64,000 nucleotides of DNA from Pseudisothecium myosuroides (Eukaryota > Streptophyta > Bryopsida > Hypnales > Lembophyllaceae): NCBI GenBank assembly GCA_951799445.1, contig OX637289.1:23126245-23190244 (forward strand). Reading direction: 5' to 3'. The notes beneath the pieces were generated by a model. It did not search any database and was not told the origin of the DNA. It saw nothing but the letters and a program-made list of their open reading frames with translations. The position numbers and the translations under genes are program-made. This document shows, piece by piece, positions 38,252-49,255 of this stretch; positions within the stretch are counted from its first letter, which is position 1; each line of letters opens with the position of its first letter.

Positions 38252-41200
38252 ATGTCAGGGGATCATAATGAGGATGTGGAGAAGCTCTTGGGCCATTTTA
38301 GGCGTGGATTGTTGGATCGATCTTCCTCTTCAGGTATGGTGCTCCGCTCTAGGTTACGAGGAATTGGAATATGTTAATTTTCCGGTTTCTAATCAGCAAT
38401 TTGAATGCTTTTTTAATTTTTTCAAGTTTTATTTGTGTGTGTATCTACATTTTGAGAGCTGAGTCATTGAATACAGAATTGAAGGAAAACGAAGTGTAAG
38501 GCAATGAAAAACGCAATTGAGAAATTGTGGAAACGAGAATATGAAATCTGCTAGGAATACATACTCAAAGCTTGTTCTACCCTAGATAACTGTCCTGAAA
38601 AATGCCAAGCATGTGTACAAAGATCTCCTACCATGGAATCTTTCTTTTGGAATGACTTTCTGCTTCTTATTGAACTTATTGCTCTTCTTTGGATTGCTTA
38701 TCAGGCTCTGGTAATCGTAGGAGACAACGATCAGCACTTTCTGGCAAGAAATTGGAAAGAGTACCGACATCCCCTTGCACTCCTGCTGGAACAGTGAGGG
38801 ATGTGTTGAACTCAGATCAAACGGCTACTACAGAGATTGAGACACCTCCTGCTGGAACAAGTATGACATCTGCTGCTACACGCAGATTTTGTCGTCAGTA
38901 TGTATAGCTTGGAACCTGCTTTTTCCTAGCTAGTGTTGCACACATTGATGCTAGTGGAACATGCAACTTTAGTCATGGTATACTTTTTCTTCTGCTTCAG
39001 AGTTTGGAAGTAATTTTCAGTTGTGTTATGTTTTGTGCAGTATCAGAGAATGAGAAAGTCTCCGTGTTCAACAAGCTTGGCGTTGGAAGGTTAGGGAATG
39101 AAGTGTCTCCAGGCGTTTTCTACGGTTCTCCTGCTGGGAAACCTGCGCATCGTCCTCCTCGACTAATCCGCCTCCTCAATGAGATCCAGAATGACCTTGC
39201 TTCACTAAGCACACCGAGTGCAAGGTATTTTATTTGATGTTATTGTGTGTTCATCTGATGCCGCTGTATAGGAAATTAATCTGGTTTTGAATTATGACTT
39301 GATTAATATGTTTAGTGAGTCATTCGCACTCCAGGGGACGTGTATGCCAGGCGTTAAATTCTAACCTGCTACTGCTCTCTGACTTTGTAGTGTCTCTGTA
39401 GAACACTAACTGTAATTGCATTGCACAATTATCAGGGCGGCTATCTGGGCAACATTTCCAAGGCAAGATCAAGCAGTCCAATTCGCTGATAGCCATGACG
39501 GTCAGAATCTTGCTGTATTTCAGTATCAAGATCACTTAACTGGACAGCGACGATTTCTTACAACCACATATAACGAGTTTTGGCGAAGGTTTGTTCCTTC
39601 ACATGACCATCTCTTTCCTTAAGGCCAGACGCAATGTTATAGAACAGTGAGACAAGTTTGTGCGGATTACTTTATTACAAGCAACTAGGGGAGCCCCTTG
39701 CTTGCTACTGAACTTAGATCTCTTGTGAAACAGGTATAGCAAAATGCGTTCAGGGTGGAAACACCACTATGAGATTATTCGCCAGGTATCATCAACTATC
39801 ATTGTCTCCTTATTATACATAGCTCAAATTGTACACATCTCCAGTATTACTCTTATGAACCCTTGAGGAACAGTGCCAAACATAAGATGATTGGGCGGAA
39901 TAATGATAATAAGCACTTGGGGTTTCATTTGGCAGGGCAGGCCTTGTCATCTCTACTTCGATTTAGAATTCGACATTCTTGCTAACGCGGAAGCTAATGG
40001 GGAAGCTATGGTGGACACCTTGGTGTCGCTTACAAGCCGCACTCTCCTTGATGTCTTCGGCTTTCACTATGATCCGTCCTGGACTCTTGAGCTTGATTCA
40101 TCCACAGCAGGTACAGATAGTACGCAAAAGACGACAATGCAATTGCACGTGGACCATGCAGAGTTTGAGGGACTAATCTTTTTCGTACCTGTATTCTCAT
40201 TTGCCAACCATTTCTCATTTGAAAGTGCCACGACGTTGGCTTTAGAAGTTTGCGACTATTTGACTCAATTTAGACTTTTGAAACTGGTCTTTTATGATGG
40301 CCTTGAAAAAATCAGCATTCCAGTTTTGTTGGATTGTGCAGAAAAGTTCTCTCGACACTTGGTCATCCATATTCCTGGAGCTGCCTTCAAAGACAACTCT
40401 CATGCTGGCGCATTTGTGGGTGAGGTAAGTTTGAGATTTCGCTGGTTATTAAGCACCATTAAATAGTGTATCATCATCGTATTTGCAAGTGTTGCTGTCA
40501 CACCAAGACTGCTATGTCAGTTCCCGCAGATCTGTGAAGTTAAGCTCCATTGGGCTGGAACAGTTCTGGGATGGGTGACTGTCCGGGTACTCCCGGTGCT
40601 GCATCCAGATTTTTACTGTAGATCCTGGTGGCAGAGTAGTACATTAGCGGCTGACCCCAACGTATCTCTATTTACAGGAGGTAATCAGGTTGACGATTTT
40701 GAGAATTACTCGCTCGCAATTTTGAAGTCATAGATCTTGCAAAATGAATTTGTTGTGTCCTTTACTCTTTTGAAAGAACCGGTTTGCTCATTCCTACCAA
40801 ATTTGGGTGTGCTCTGCAGATTTGTAAGAGAAGTAATGACTTGAAGGAAAGCAATGATGAAATTGGTAGAATGTTTGTTCTCCAAGGGGAATCCCGGGCC
40901 GCACACCAAACACAGATTTTTATTGATGTGGCAGTCTACACACGAAATCGAGCCTTCAGATTGCCTTTCTCTAGCAAGGCTGGGAAAATTGCACTTCTTT
41001 TGCCGACAAGCCGGTTTAGGTCTTCCAAGATGGTCAGTACTTCAAATGTATGCCATTTCGCATTTTTTTTTTTTCATTTTTGTACATGGTACATGTATTT
41101 GGTGTTGGACTACAGTGATGTCTTTGGATTTACAAGAGGGCTTCCTCTTGATTTGTCACCATGACCTGAAATGTCTCACTGCCACTCAAAGTATGGTTTC

Positions 41201-43487
41201 TGATTTACCAGAGTGAACGGGAAGTCTTCATGGATTCCCTGATTTGCAAGGTTGAAGAAGGATGCCAACAATTACTCACATTCAACACTGAGGTTTCACC
41301 TAATACTGCTGCTTTTGAGCTTCAATTCTATACTTCAATTCTGAGTGCACTAGCAAGAATAAATGTACAATGTACACAAGTATTGTGATAGGTTGCATGC
41401 TTTTTGAAACCTCAAGTCTTTTCACTTTAATTTTTTTTTTAAATTTCACTAATTTTCAGTCTTTTATACCTCTAAGCCAGAATGTTGGTTCGTGTGTCTT
41501 ATAACAGAACCCTTGTCAGGGAGGTGTTGTGGACTTCGAAACATGGAGAACTGATCCAGTCGGTCGATCAGGGGAAGAACTGAGCACTAACTACGGGAAA
41601 TCTCCTTTCCCTTCGCTGGAGGTCTTCATTGAGGCCATTGCTTGCATTGGCGGTATACAAGGTAGATGTTCTGACCCTTTTAAACTGGTACCAAGTATCT
41701 AGCCATTTGACTACAGTTGCTATTATGTGGGCCTAGAATCATGAGCACATGAGCATATACACCTATGTTGTAGGTGTCTATATTATAGAAACCTTCCATG
41801 ATTATAGTGTACCTATGTTATAAATACTTATATTATAGGTGTTTATATTATAAGCATTTTCAATCGTTGTAGAGTATCTGCTTATATATATGCTCAGGAC
41901 TTGTAGGCTCTATGCTTGTAGGCTCCATACCCACATGCTAGCGTTGTTGGACATTTGATTGTTGTTTTAACAAAATGAAATGCAGAGAGTAGCATTTTTT
42001 CAATTTGATTGGGTTCATGACTTTCTTAAAAGCACTGCAAGGAGACTGACAAAGCCCTCAGTTTGTTTTAAAGTAACTTCCTTACATTTCTCCTAGCTGG
42101 TAGACTGTTTTGGAGCTGACTTTTGGAGCAATAGATGTTTGTCCCTCTCATACTCATCTATGTTCCTCATAGTGACCTGCATAACGCAATCATTCAACAG
42201 CAGTTTCATCATCGTGGCTGTTAGATTCGTACTTAGAACTGTTAAGCATTTTTCAGTTACTCGTTCTCAAGTTACACTGCCCTTTTCTTCGATTCGATGA
42301 TGGAATAATTGAATACGTTCATGTTCTGCAGGGAAGGTTCGAAGCTGGTATCATTTTGCGGATTACGGGGTAGTTGTGTACAATATATCTGGGAACCGAT
42401 TCTGCGAGAATATTGGAAGGCCACACAAGAGCAATAATGGTTAGAACTTGAAGGGCGCACATGCCATTCCTCCTCGTTGTCTTTTCTGTCTAGCTGTTCC
42501 GTATGACTGGTTATCGAGGGTAACGAGCCCTAATTGTTTGGCTGTGAACCGCAGTGATGTACATCGTCGATTTTCGGACAGCGGGTTTTTACCAGAAGTG
42601 CCATGATCCTGATTGTCGAGGTGAGTGAACGTTCCAGACTTTCGTCTGTTGATGTTCTGCATTGATATGAAGACTTGCTTGATTTATGGTGGGGACAGGG
42701 CGCCTCCACTTTCTCGATAAGCCTTAGGTAGTTTGTCTTGCAGATCTGGAGTTGAAATTGAACAAAAGATTTACGTTTGCACGTAGAAATGTCATCTAAA
42801 GTTATCGTCTGGTTGTATCAGAGTATCGGTCACCATTGAGGCCCATTCCTCGCCACACTATTCCACCAGAGTTTCCATTATCCACAGCTGGAGTATTGGA
42901 ACTCAATGAGACCTTGAGATCAGAAGAAATGGATGCACAAGGTCCCATTGAATGTGAGTGGGAAGATGATGAAGCGTGGTGGGGGGAGGTGATATCATCT
43001 CTTGCCGACATAGAGTGGACGTCTCAAAGATCCATGTCCAGCAATCAGGTCAATACACAACCTGGCTAGACTATCTTAACATTGAATCTGTTTGAAACCA
43101 AATCTTGCAACCACTTTGCAGATGCATTACTTTGCCTCTACTAGTAGGTGCATCCAGATTCTGATAAACCTGCATATTGTGAAATGTCAATCATAACATG
43201 GAGTGTTTATAATCAGCATAACAAGACTCCCGTTACTTATCCAGCTTCTTGTCTCTAACGCTTTCTTTTGCGTCATTGTTTTTCTGTTCTGATGCCAGAG
43301 CCAGAATCCAGAGGGCTCTCGCTCTAATATTTTGGGGGAGAACAATGAGGAGCAATGTATTCCAATTATCAACCACGTTGAGTCTACCTGGGAAGAAGAT
43401 GACGCGTGGTGGGAGGCTGTAGAGCGCGAGGCGCTCCAGTTAGAAATAACACAGCAAATTCGCAAACTGCCTAATTGGTCTCCCTAA
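38252..43487 (+). CDS. PRIMPOL: PrimPol (CCDC111-type primase-polymerase), 14 exons
   Basis: Exons: 38252-38333, 38705-38897, 39021-39224, 39436-39588, 39734-39785, 39936-40110, 40342-40424, 40820-41032, 41212-41292, 41508-41661, 42332-42439, 42555-42620, 42822-43048, 43299-43487. All phases agree and give 659 residues. The enzyme is an archaeo-eukaryotic primase that reprimes stalled DNA synthesis in nucleus and organelles. Motif I DxE is in GRPCHLYFDLEFD, motif II SxH in EKFSRHLVIHIPG, motif III Asp in FIDVAVYTRNRAFRL. The zinc-finger part shows RFCENIGRPHKSNN and YQKCHDPDCR, keeping the Cys/His ligands. The tail has two acidic Trp motifs (EWEDDEAWWGEV and TWEEDDAWWEAV), where animal PrimPol binds RPA. 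The N-terminal 130 residues are plant-like low-conservation sequence, and the start of exon 3 is the least certain border. AATAAA at 43651 is a likely polyadenylation signal. Confidence 0.95.
40111..40341 (+). other. Stop-free in-frame PrimPol intron (exitron-like)
   Basis: This interval splits the catalytic core between LDSSTA and EKFSRHL. It has GT and AG borders (GCAG|GTACAG and TTGTGCAG|AAAAG), is 231 nt long (a multiple of three) and has no stop in the reading frame, so the frame is open from 39891 through 40466. Other PrimPol proteins join the two motifs directly, so this is read as an intron. If retained it would add 77 residues. Confidence 0.8.
40490..40606 (+). ncRNA. 5S rRNA-like sequence in a PrimPol intron
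   Basis: About 117 bp inside the intron between PrimPol exons 7 and 8 aligns almost without gaps to plant 5S rRNA recalled from memory, with roughly two thirds of positions matching. The box A part AGTTAAGC (40538) and TTGGGC (40550), the box C part GGGATGGGTGACTG (40568) and the end GGTGCTGCATCC occur at the correct spacing for a 120-nt 5S gene. A run of five T at 40610-40614 could stop RNA polymerase III. The 5' strand of helix I is poorly matched to the 3' strand, so it is unlikely to be a normal ribosomal 5S gene. It may be a 5S pseudogene, a 5S-derived retroposon or a structured intronic element. Confidence 0.75.
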
Positions 43488-43650
43488 TCAAGCCTATTTG
43501 CTTAATTAGTGGCTTTGACTGATGTAGTGAATTATACAGTTATCATGTGCTAGCCGCATTCGGCAGTTCTCCTATCAAGATATGAAACCATCTGTTTGGA
43601 AACTGCTTTGATGTATGAATATCTTGTTATACTTGGCGAGTCTGACTTAG

Positions 43651-43656
43651 AATAAA
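43651..43656 (+). promoter_or_regulatory. Likely PrimPol polyadenylation signal
   Basis: AATAAA, 164 bp after the PrimPol stop codon, on the coding strand. Confidence 0.5.
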
Positions 43657-44085
43657 GTGTATTTTGTGAAGGCTGATCGTTGACTAATTTCTTTTTTAAT
43701 ACTTTTGTTGCCTTCAAGCATGTCACAAGAACGGAGCAGACGCTACAGTGGCATTGCAACTAACTTTTTCATATCGTGCCTTCATCTGTCCTTCAGGAAA
43801 GCAAAAGAAAACAGGCTTCCCTCCAAATTTCAAGCATTAGGAAAATTCTTTTTGAATAATCTACTACCTTGAGCGAGGTGCAGAGTCAATGTTTGATTGG
43901 TCACTGGCCACAGCCAACAGGAAAACAGGTGAGCTATAGTGGATATAGTTGTTTCATCAAAAATTTACTGGAGATTCACATATTGCTAAATTTGGTGTAT
44001 TGACCGTGGAGTGAGACATCGGTATTCCTCAAACAATTGGATCCTCTCTTCTGTGTCCAGCTCTTGAGCTTGGATTGTTGTAGTT

Positions 44086-44146
44086 GGTGTTTTTTTTTAA
44101 TGCAATGGTTCGTTCCATTTGTTAAAAAATAAAAAAAATAAAAAAC
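44086..44146 (+). mobile_element. LINE-like 3' end with A-rich tail
   Basis: TGCAATGGTTCGTTCCATTTG followed by TTAAAAAATAAAAAAAATAA. The layout (a GCAATG-TTC-TTCCATTTGTT block, then an A-rich tail) recurs at 52060-52115 and, inverted, at 47246-47300. It resembles the 3' ends of plant L1-type retroposons. No coding region is attached. Confidence 0.45.
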
Positions 44147-44642
44147 TGGACTCCAAAATAAGGGTTTAAGCTTATAACTATCTGCAACTAACTCAACCTT
44201 CCATTCTCATTGAATTTTAGATTAACTTTTTCTACCAAATCGTCGGTGTCAATTAGTTTACCACTGCAGCACTGATTTATCCTCCTTGTTCGTGTGCCAC
44301 TAATATTCCAAAGTCACACTATTTAAATTAGTGCAGACCAAAATCTTAATGTTTTGTACTACTTTTTCACAGAAAATTTAATTTGTAGTGACACTTATTC
44401 TGTAGGTGACACTAATTTTGAGCCCTCATTAATAAGGTAAATGCATCAAGATTAGTCTTTTTTAGGTTTGGTCAATTCTATTTTTCACAATAATGTATTA
44501 GCTCTCATTTGTGAGGTGCATTAGATTTTAATGTCTTGAATTCCACTTTCAAGAATGTATCATTAATCTTAGAACTTGTTGACAATAGTATAAAGTAATA
44601 TTTTATTCAGCCTAATTGCACACCTTGAACTTGTTGACAATA

Positions 44643-45139
44643 CCATAGTATGACGTGGGTTTCGTCTTTGCAATGATGAAATAATTATTATTTTTAGTCA
44701 AAGTGTTTTGCTCACACTAATATGAATTAATGATGATTTCATTTTTGTAGTCTTGTAATTATTTCTCAATTCATCATTTCTCCATTATGATTGAAAAGTC
44801 TTGTCCTTTCAAGAGAATGATGCATGCACAAGTGGGCTTTGAAATTGTTCAAGGTATTGTATTGGTTCATTTATTTGTTAACGGCATTGTTAATGGTTCA
44901 AGGTATTGAATATATATAGAATGTATAGTGAAATATGTAATGTATATGAACTCTTGACATTGTGAGCATGTTGGCCACAAATTCAAAACCCTTCCAACAC
45001 TCACTCTTTATTAGTAAAGTTTTTGACAAAGCTCTTACTTATCTTTCACAAATTTTGTTATTTGTCTTTTAACATTTTATAGAAATTCATTTTTGACATT
45101 ATTGAATTAATGAAAACCAAAACCCATGTCACACTATAG
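44643..45139. mobile_element. MITE-like element with imperfect TIRs
   Basis: Ends CCATAGTATGACGTGGGTTT and, inverted, AAACCCATGTCACACTATAG give terminal inverted repeats of about 20 bp around roughly 497 bp of AT-rich, non-coding DNA. The flanking AGTATAAAGTAATATTTTAT block occurs on both sides (44587-44628 and 45141-45182), so the insertion came with, or lies within, a duplicated host segment. I could not assign a superfamily. Confidence 0.5.
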
Positions 45140-46705
45140 TAGTATAAAGTAATATTTTATTCAGCCTAATTGCACACCTTGAGCTAAATATTGATATATT
45201 TTTTTGGTCTTTGTAAAGCTCCCTTGCATTGTTCATCAAATAAAAGTGAGAGAAATTAAATAACAATAACTACAACTTTTCTTGGAGGGTCAACTCAAAT
45301 TAATAAGTGTTTATTCATCAAAGGTCCCATTTCAAGCTACAAAGATCAAATATGAGTGACTCCTTGGTAGTCAATACCCATCATTAGACAATAACCATTG
45401 GCAATCAATTCCCTTTAAAGACATTACCTTTTGTAGCAATTCCATCACTCTCAATTTGCAAAAATTGCGTACAAGTTATAGAATTTTAAAGACACTACCT
45501 TTGGTAGCAATTCTATCACTATCATTTTGTAGAAGTTGCATATAAGTTATGGGTCCTTTAACAACAATACTTTTGAGAGCAAGTGCAATCATTGTCATTT
45601 TGCAAAAGTTGCGTACAAGTTACAGGTCCTTTAATGACAATACCTTTGATAGCAAGTGCAATCATTGTCATTTGGCATAAATTGCGTACAAATTATGGTT
45701 CCACTTGGTCATATTTACACCAACCCCGAATCCAATCCCAAATTTAGATTTAGAGCCAAATCCACAAATCACTCCTTTAAAGGCAATAACTCTCATTTTG
45801 CAAAAGTTACATACAAGTTACAATTCCACTTGGTCATATCTGCACTAGTCCCAAATCCAATCCCAAATTTAGATTTAGAGCCAAATCCACAAGTCACTCT
45901 TTTAAAGACATAACCTTTGGTAGCAATTCTATCACTCTCATTTTACATTGAATTGTTACTTACAAGTTATGGGTCCTTTAACAATAGTACCTTTGATAGC
46001 AAATGCAATCACTACCATTTATAAGAAGTTGCGTACAAGTTATAGGTCCTTTAACGACAATACCTTTGTCAACAAGTGCAATCATTGTCATTTTGCAGAA
46101 GTTGCATACAAATTATGGTTTCACTTAGTCATATCTACACTAGCCCCAAATCCAATCCCAAATTTAGATTTACAAGTTACAAGTTCTTTAAAGATGTTAC
46201 CTTTCATAGCAATTCCACCACTCTCATTATGCACAAGTTGCAAATAAGTTACGGGTCCTTAATGACATTACCTTTGGTAGCAAGTACAGTCAATGCCATT
46301 TTATGAAAGTTGCATACTAGATACAAGTCCTTTGATGACAATACCTTTGAGAGCAAGTGTAAACACTATCATTTTGCAGAAGTCGCATACAAAGTACAGT
46401 TCTTCTTGGTCATACTTGCACTAGCCCGAAATTCAATCCCAAATTTAGATTTAGAGCCAAATCCACGAGTCACTCCTTTAAAGACATTATCTTTGATAGC
46501 AATTCTTCTATCACTCTCATTATGCATACAAGTTACAAATCCTTGAAGACATTACCTTTGGTAGTAATTCTATCACTTTAATTTTGCAGAAGTTGCATAC
46601 AAGTTATAGATCCTTTAACGACATCATCTTTGGTAGCAAGTGCAATCACTGCCATTTTACAAGAAGTGACATACAAGTTACGGGTCCTTTAGTGACTAAT
46701 AAACA
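45139..46705. repeat. 73-bp minisatellite array with homologous leader
   Basis: From about 45400 the sequence is built of units of about 73 bp containing GCAATCATTGTCATTTTGCA, AAGTTGCGTACAAGTTA, GGTCCTTTAATGAC and ACCTTTGATAGC, for example with successive starts at 45565 and 45638. Some units are enlarged by a block with CCAATCCCAAATTTAGATTT. The leader at 45139-45400 is also present ahead of the smaller array at 56030-56750. Several open frames run through the array only because the unit has few stops; I do not call them genes. Confidence 0.8.
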
Positions 46706-46709
46706 ATGT

Positions 46710-48688
46710 GTGAAATGGTCTCAACAAATCTAATTCAATTTTCTTATGCAAAGAATATAAAACAAGCAAGCTACATTAACCCTATAACAACACAACGACC
46801 TAGAAGTGCTGGATGGATGACAAACAATCCTTCTACCTAAGATCAAAAGTGCAATTGTTCATCCTTGGTATTGTACAGTAGTTTGACCTCCAATGAGTGC
46901 TCTTGGATTTATTTTCAAGCAAAGGATTCACATGGAACACCCCCCCAAAAAAAGACGATTTCTACAGTGACCAGCCCCTCATTCCAGGGTTAAAAAAGAG
47001 AGTACTGAATTCCTCTCAAACTTTTGGTAGGGTAGCTTCTCCTCTCCCCCTCCGCTCTGAAATTCACAGTTGGTTCAAGCCATGTGGGGGAGACCGACAG
47101 CCTGAATAAGATGGACCTCAGATAATGTGCTGAAGAAGATCATAGCCTGACAATAACAATCAGCAGTCCGACTCCCAGTACCTTACCTTAACTTATTCAT
47201 TCACAGTGAATTCTGGAAGAAGTATGTTAAGAAAGAGAGTCAGACCTGTTTCTTTTTTCTTTTTTTTGAAACAAATGAAACGGGATTTCATTGCCAAGAA
47301 ACAGAAACATCCAGCCACCAGTTGCGAGTCATCAGACCTGAGCGAGTGCTTTTGGTTCCGTTCCTGCAATCCTGTCTTGTGGGTCTCCATGTCACCCAAA
47401 GTGGGTGATGGTGGGCTCCCATGGAAATATCGCTTCCATAACAGAACAGAACAGAACAAGCAGACAAGATGCCTGTGGGTGCGCTTCGACATTCTCCCAT
47501 TGATATACAGTATAAGTTAAGTTATTACTGCAGCTTCCATGATCACACACCCAACCAACCAACCAATCTCTTCACGAAACTTGCAACTGAATCATTTAGA
47601 ACATGAAGTGATTGAAGAACTGACCTTTTAAGTTATAATAAGCCTTGCATTGGAGCAGCAAATAACGGTGGTTTTGGAGAATTATTATGAACGTCCGTTC
47701 ATGAAGCAGCCAGCCAGTTGACACTTGACAGTGTTAACTTATTCAAAGCGCAGAGATTGTGTCCTGGCCTCGTGGGGCATATCATGTCCCAATGATTGAG
47801 ACAAACTACTCGTAAGTTGAAGTTACGCCAGACACGGATGGATTTCATCCATTTCAGTCATCCAATTTGGTTGCACTGAAAATCTGCATGAAGATGCTTC
47901 TTATGAGAGTGAGGTGCTTGGGGATGTCAGACCAACTTCAAACCAAGCCAATCGGCTTCACTCGGCAATGCTTGGGAAGTGATACAAGTGGCAAGCCACA
48001 CTTCCGAGTGAGCTCAGAGCAAGCTGTTCGCCATCAGTGTGTTCAGTTCACAGCCAATCCTGCAGTTGGGACATAAGGTGGGTACCTCCGAAACCGCCAC
48101 TTTTTTGCTACTGAGCCTAGTTAGTATTATTAGGCTGGTCAAATTTTCATTCATTTTCTTGTTGGCAAGTGAAAGGAGGTTCCAATGCACCAAAGAATGC
48201 GACATTTGGATACTGTATGCAAAAGTTATGAAGGAACAAAGTTTGGTTCTAAAACGGTTTCTTCCAGGGTGTTTTTGGGTTTTTTTGGAGAAGTGCTGAA
48301 GTGGCAACATACGAGAAAATGATGTAGCCAAATATTTTAGTACTCATCTATATTTTGGATAGAACTATCTTTTCATCCACATATTTGAATGAGTTTCATT
48401 TAAAATTGGCAATTTCATCCAAAATTTAAAAAAAAATTGGAGCAATTTGGCATTGTCATGTAATTTTTCTTCAAATTTTTCCTATAGGCTTCATGCATCC
48501 CATTTTTTTGAGGCATTTCAACTTGAAAATAGTTGACACTAATTCCACAAAGGTAGTCCCAAAAATCAATGAAACAAATTGGGCTAGATGCCAATTCCAT
48601 TTTTCTTCCTACCGAATTATACTAAAAATTGTTTCAAGGACTTTAAACTTTATTCCCCCAAAAGGCAATTAGCTCTTAAAGGTTTGCA
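46710..48688. other. Intergenic DNA, no gene recognised
   Basis: Somewhat less AT-rich than average, with overlapping open frames on both strands at 47190-47520 that include the inverted LINE-like end. No protein family was recognised and I see no exon structure. Confidence 0.45.
47246..47300 (-). mobile_element. LINE-like 3' end, minus orientation
   Basis: On the minus strand the sequence reads GGCAATGAAATCCCGTTTCA then TTTG followed by an A-rich run. This matches the pattern at 52060-52115, where GCAATGAAATTCTGTTTCATT is followed by an A-rich tail. Confidence 0.45.
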
Positions 48689-49057
48689 TTAACCCTTAAA
48701 GGACATATCAAGCCCGAGGGGCATGCTGTCCAAAGAATAACAGGAACTACGGGAGCTTGAATCAACGGCTCTTTTTGAAAATTGTCTCATTTTCTTGCTC
48801 GTCACAAGAGGCATGAAACTAGGTTTTGGTTCATTCAAATCATAATCATTACATGGAGAGCGATCTTCATTGGCTTATGCGGAGGAGGAGGCGCTTCTTT
48901 TCCAACAATGCCCGAGGGAGAGAGTTGTTCGTCTTCATTCCCCGCCCAGTTCCACAATTTGGTAGAACATTTGTAGCACCTCGTTGCCGCTCCAATATTA
49001 CTGTACAAGATTCCTTGGGTTGCCCGGTGAGGACCCAAAATGTCCTTTAAGGGTCAA
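48689..49057. mobile_element. Short TTAA element, family C
   Basis: Starts TTAACCCTTAAAGGACATATC and ends ATGTCCTTTAAGGGTCAA, so about 18 bp of terminal inverted repeat with the right TTAA changed to TCAA. It is 369 bp. The interior is richer in GC than families A and B and shares no obvious sequence with them. The ends differ from family A mainly by one base in the CCC(C/T)TAAAGG core, so it is probably a relative. No transposase. Confidence 0.6.
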
Positions 49058-49255
49058 GAGCGGACTACCTTTGGGAAATTATAATAACCATGTTCTTGAG
49101 TGTGGGTCAACTTCTATGAGGCTCTTGGTATGAGGCTTCTGGTATGAGACTTGGCTTTGCATTTGAATCTTGCAATAAAATCCTGTGTTTGTGCTAAAAT
49201 AAATTAAATTATTGTAGCTATGTAAATTAGTGTATTTAGACTTGATTCAGTAGCT

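Noticed and set aside
39891..40466. A single 191-residue frame for the PrimPol core
   Set aside because: It runs through the stop-free intron at 40111-40341 and begins and ends in introns. The spliced model matches the family.
45656..46546. Open frames in the 73-bp array
   Set aside because: The unit has few stops; the translations are simple repeats and shift frame between units.
47190..47520. Overlapping frames of about 100 codons on both strands
   Set aside because: They include the inverted LINE-like 3' end with its A/T run and show no protein family.
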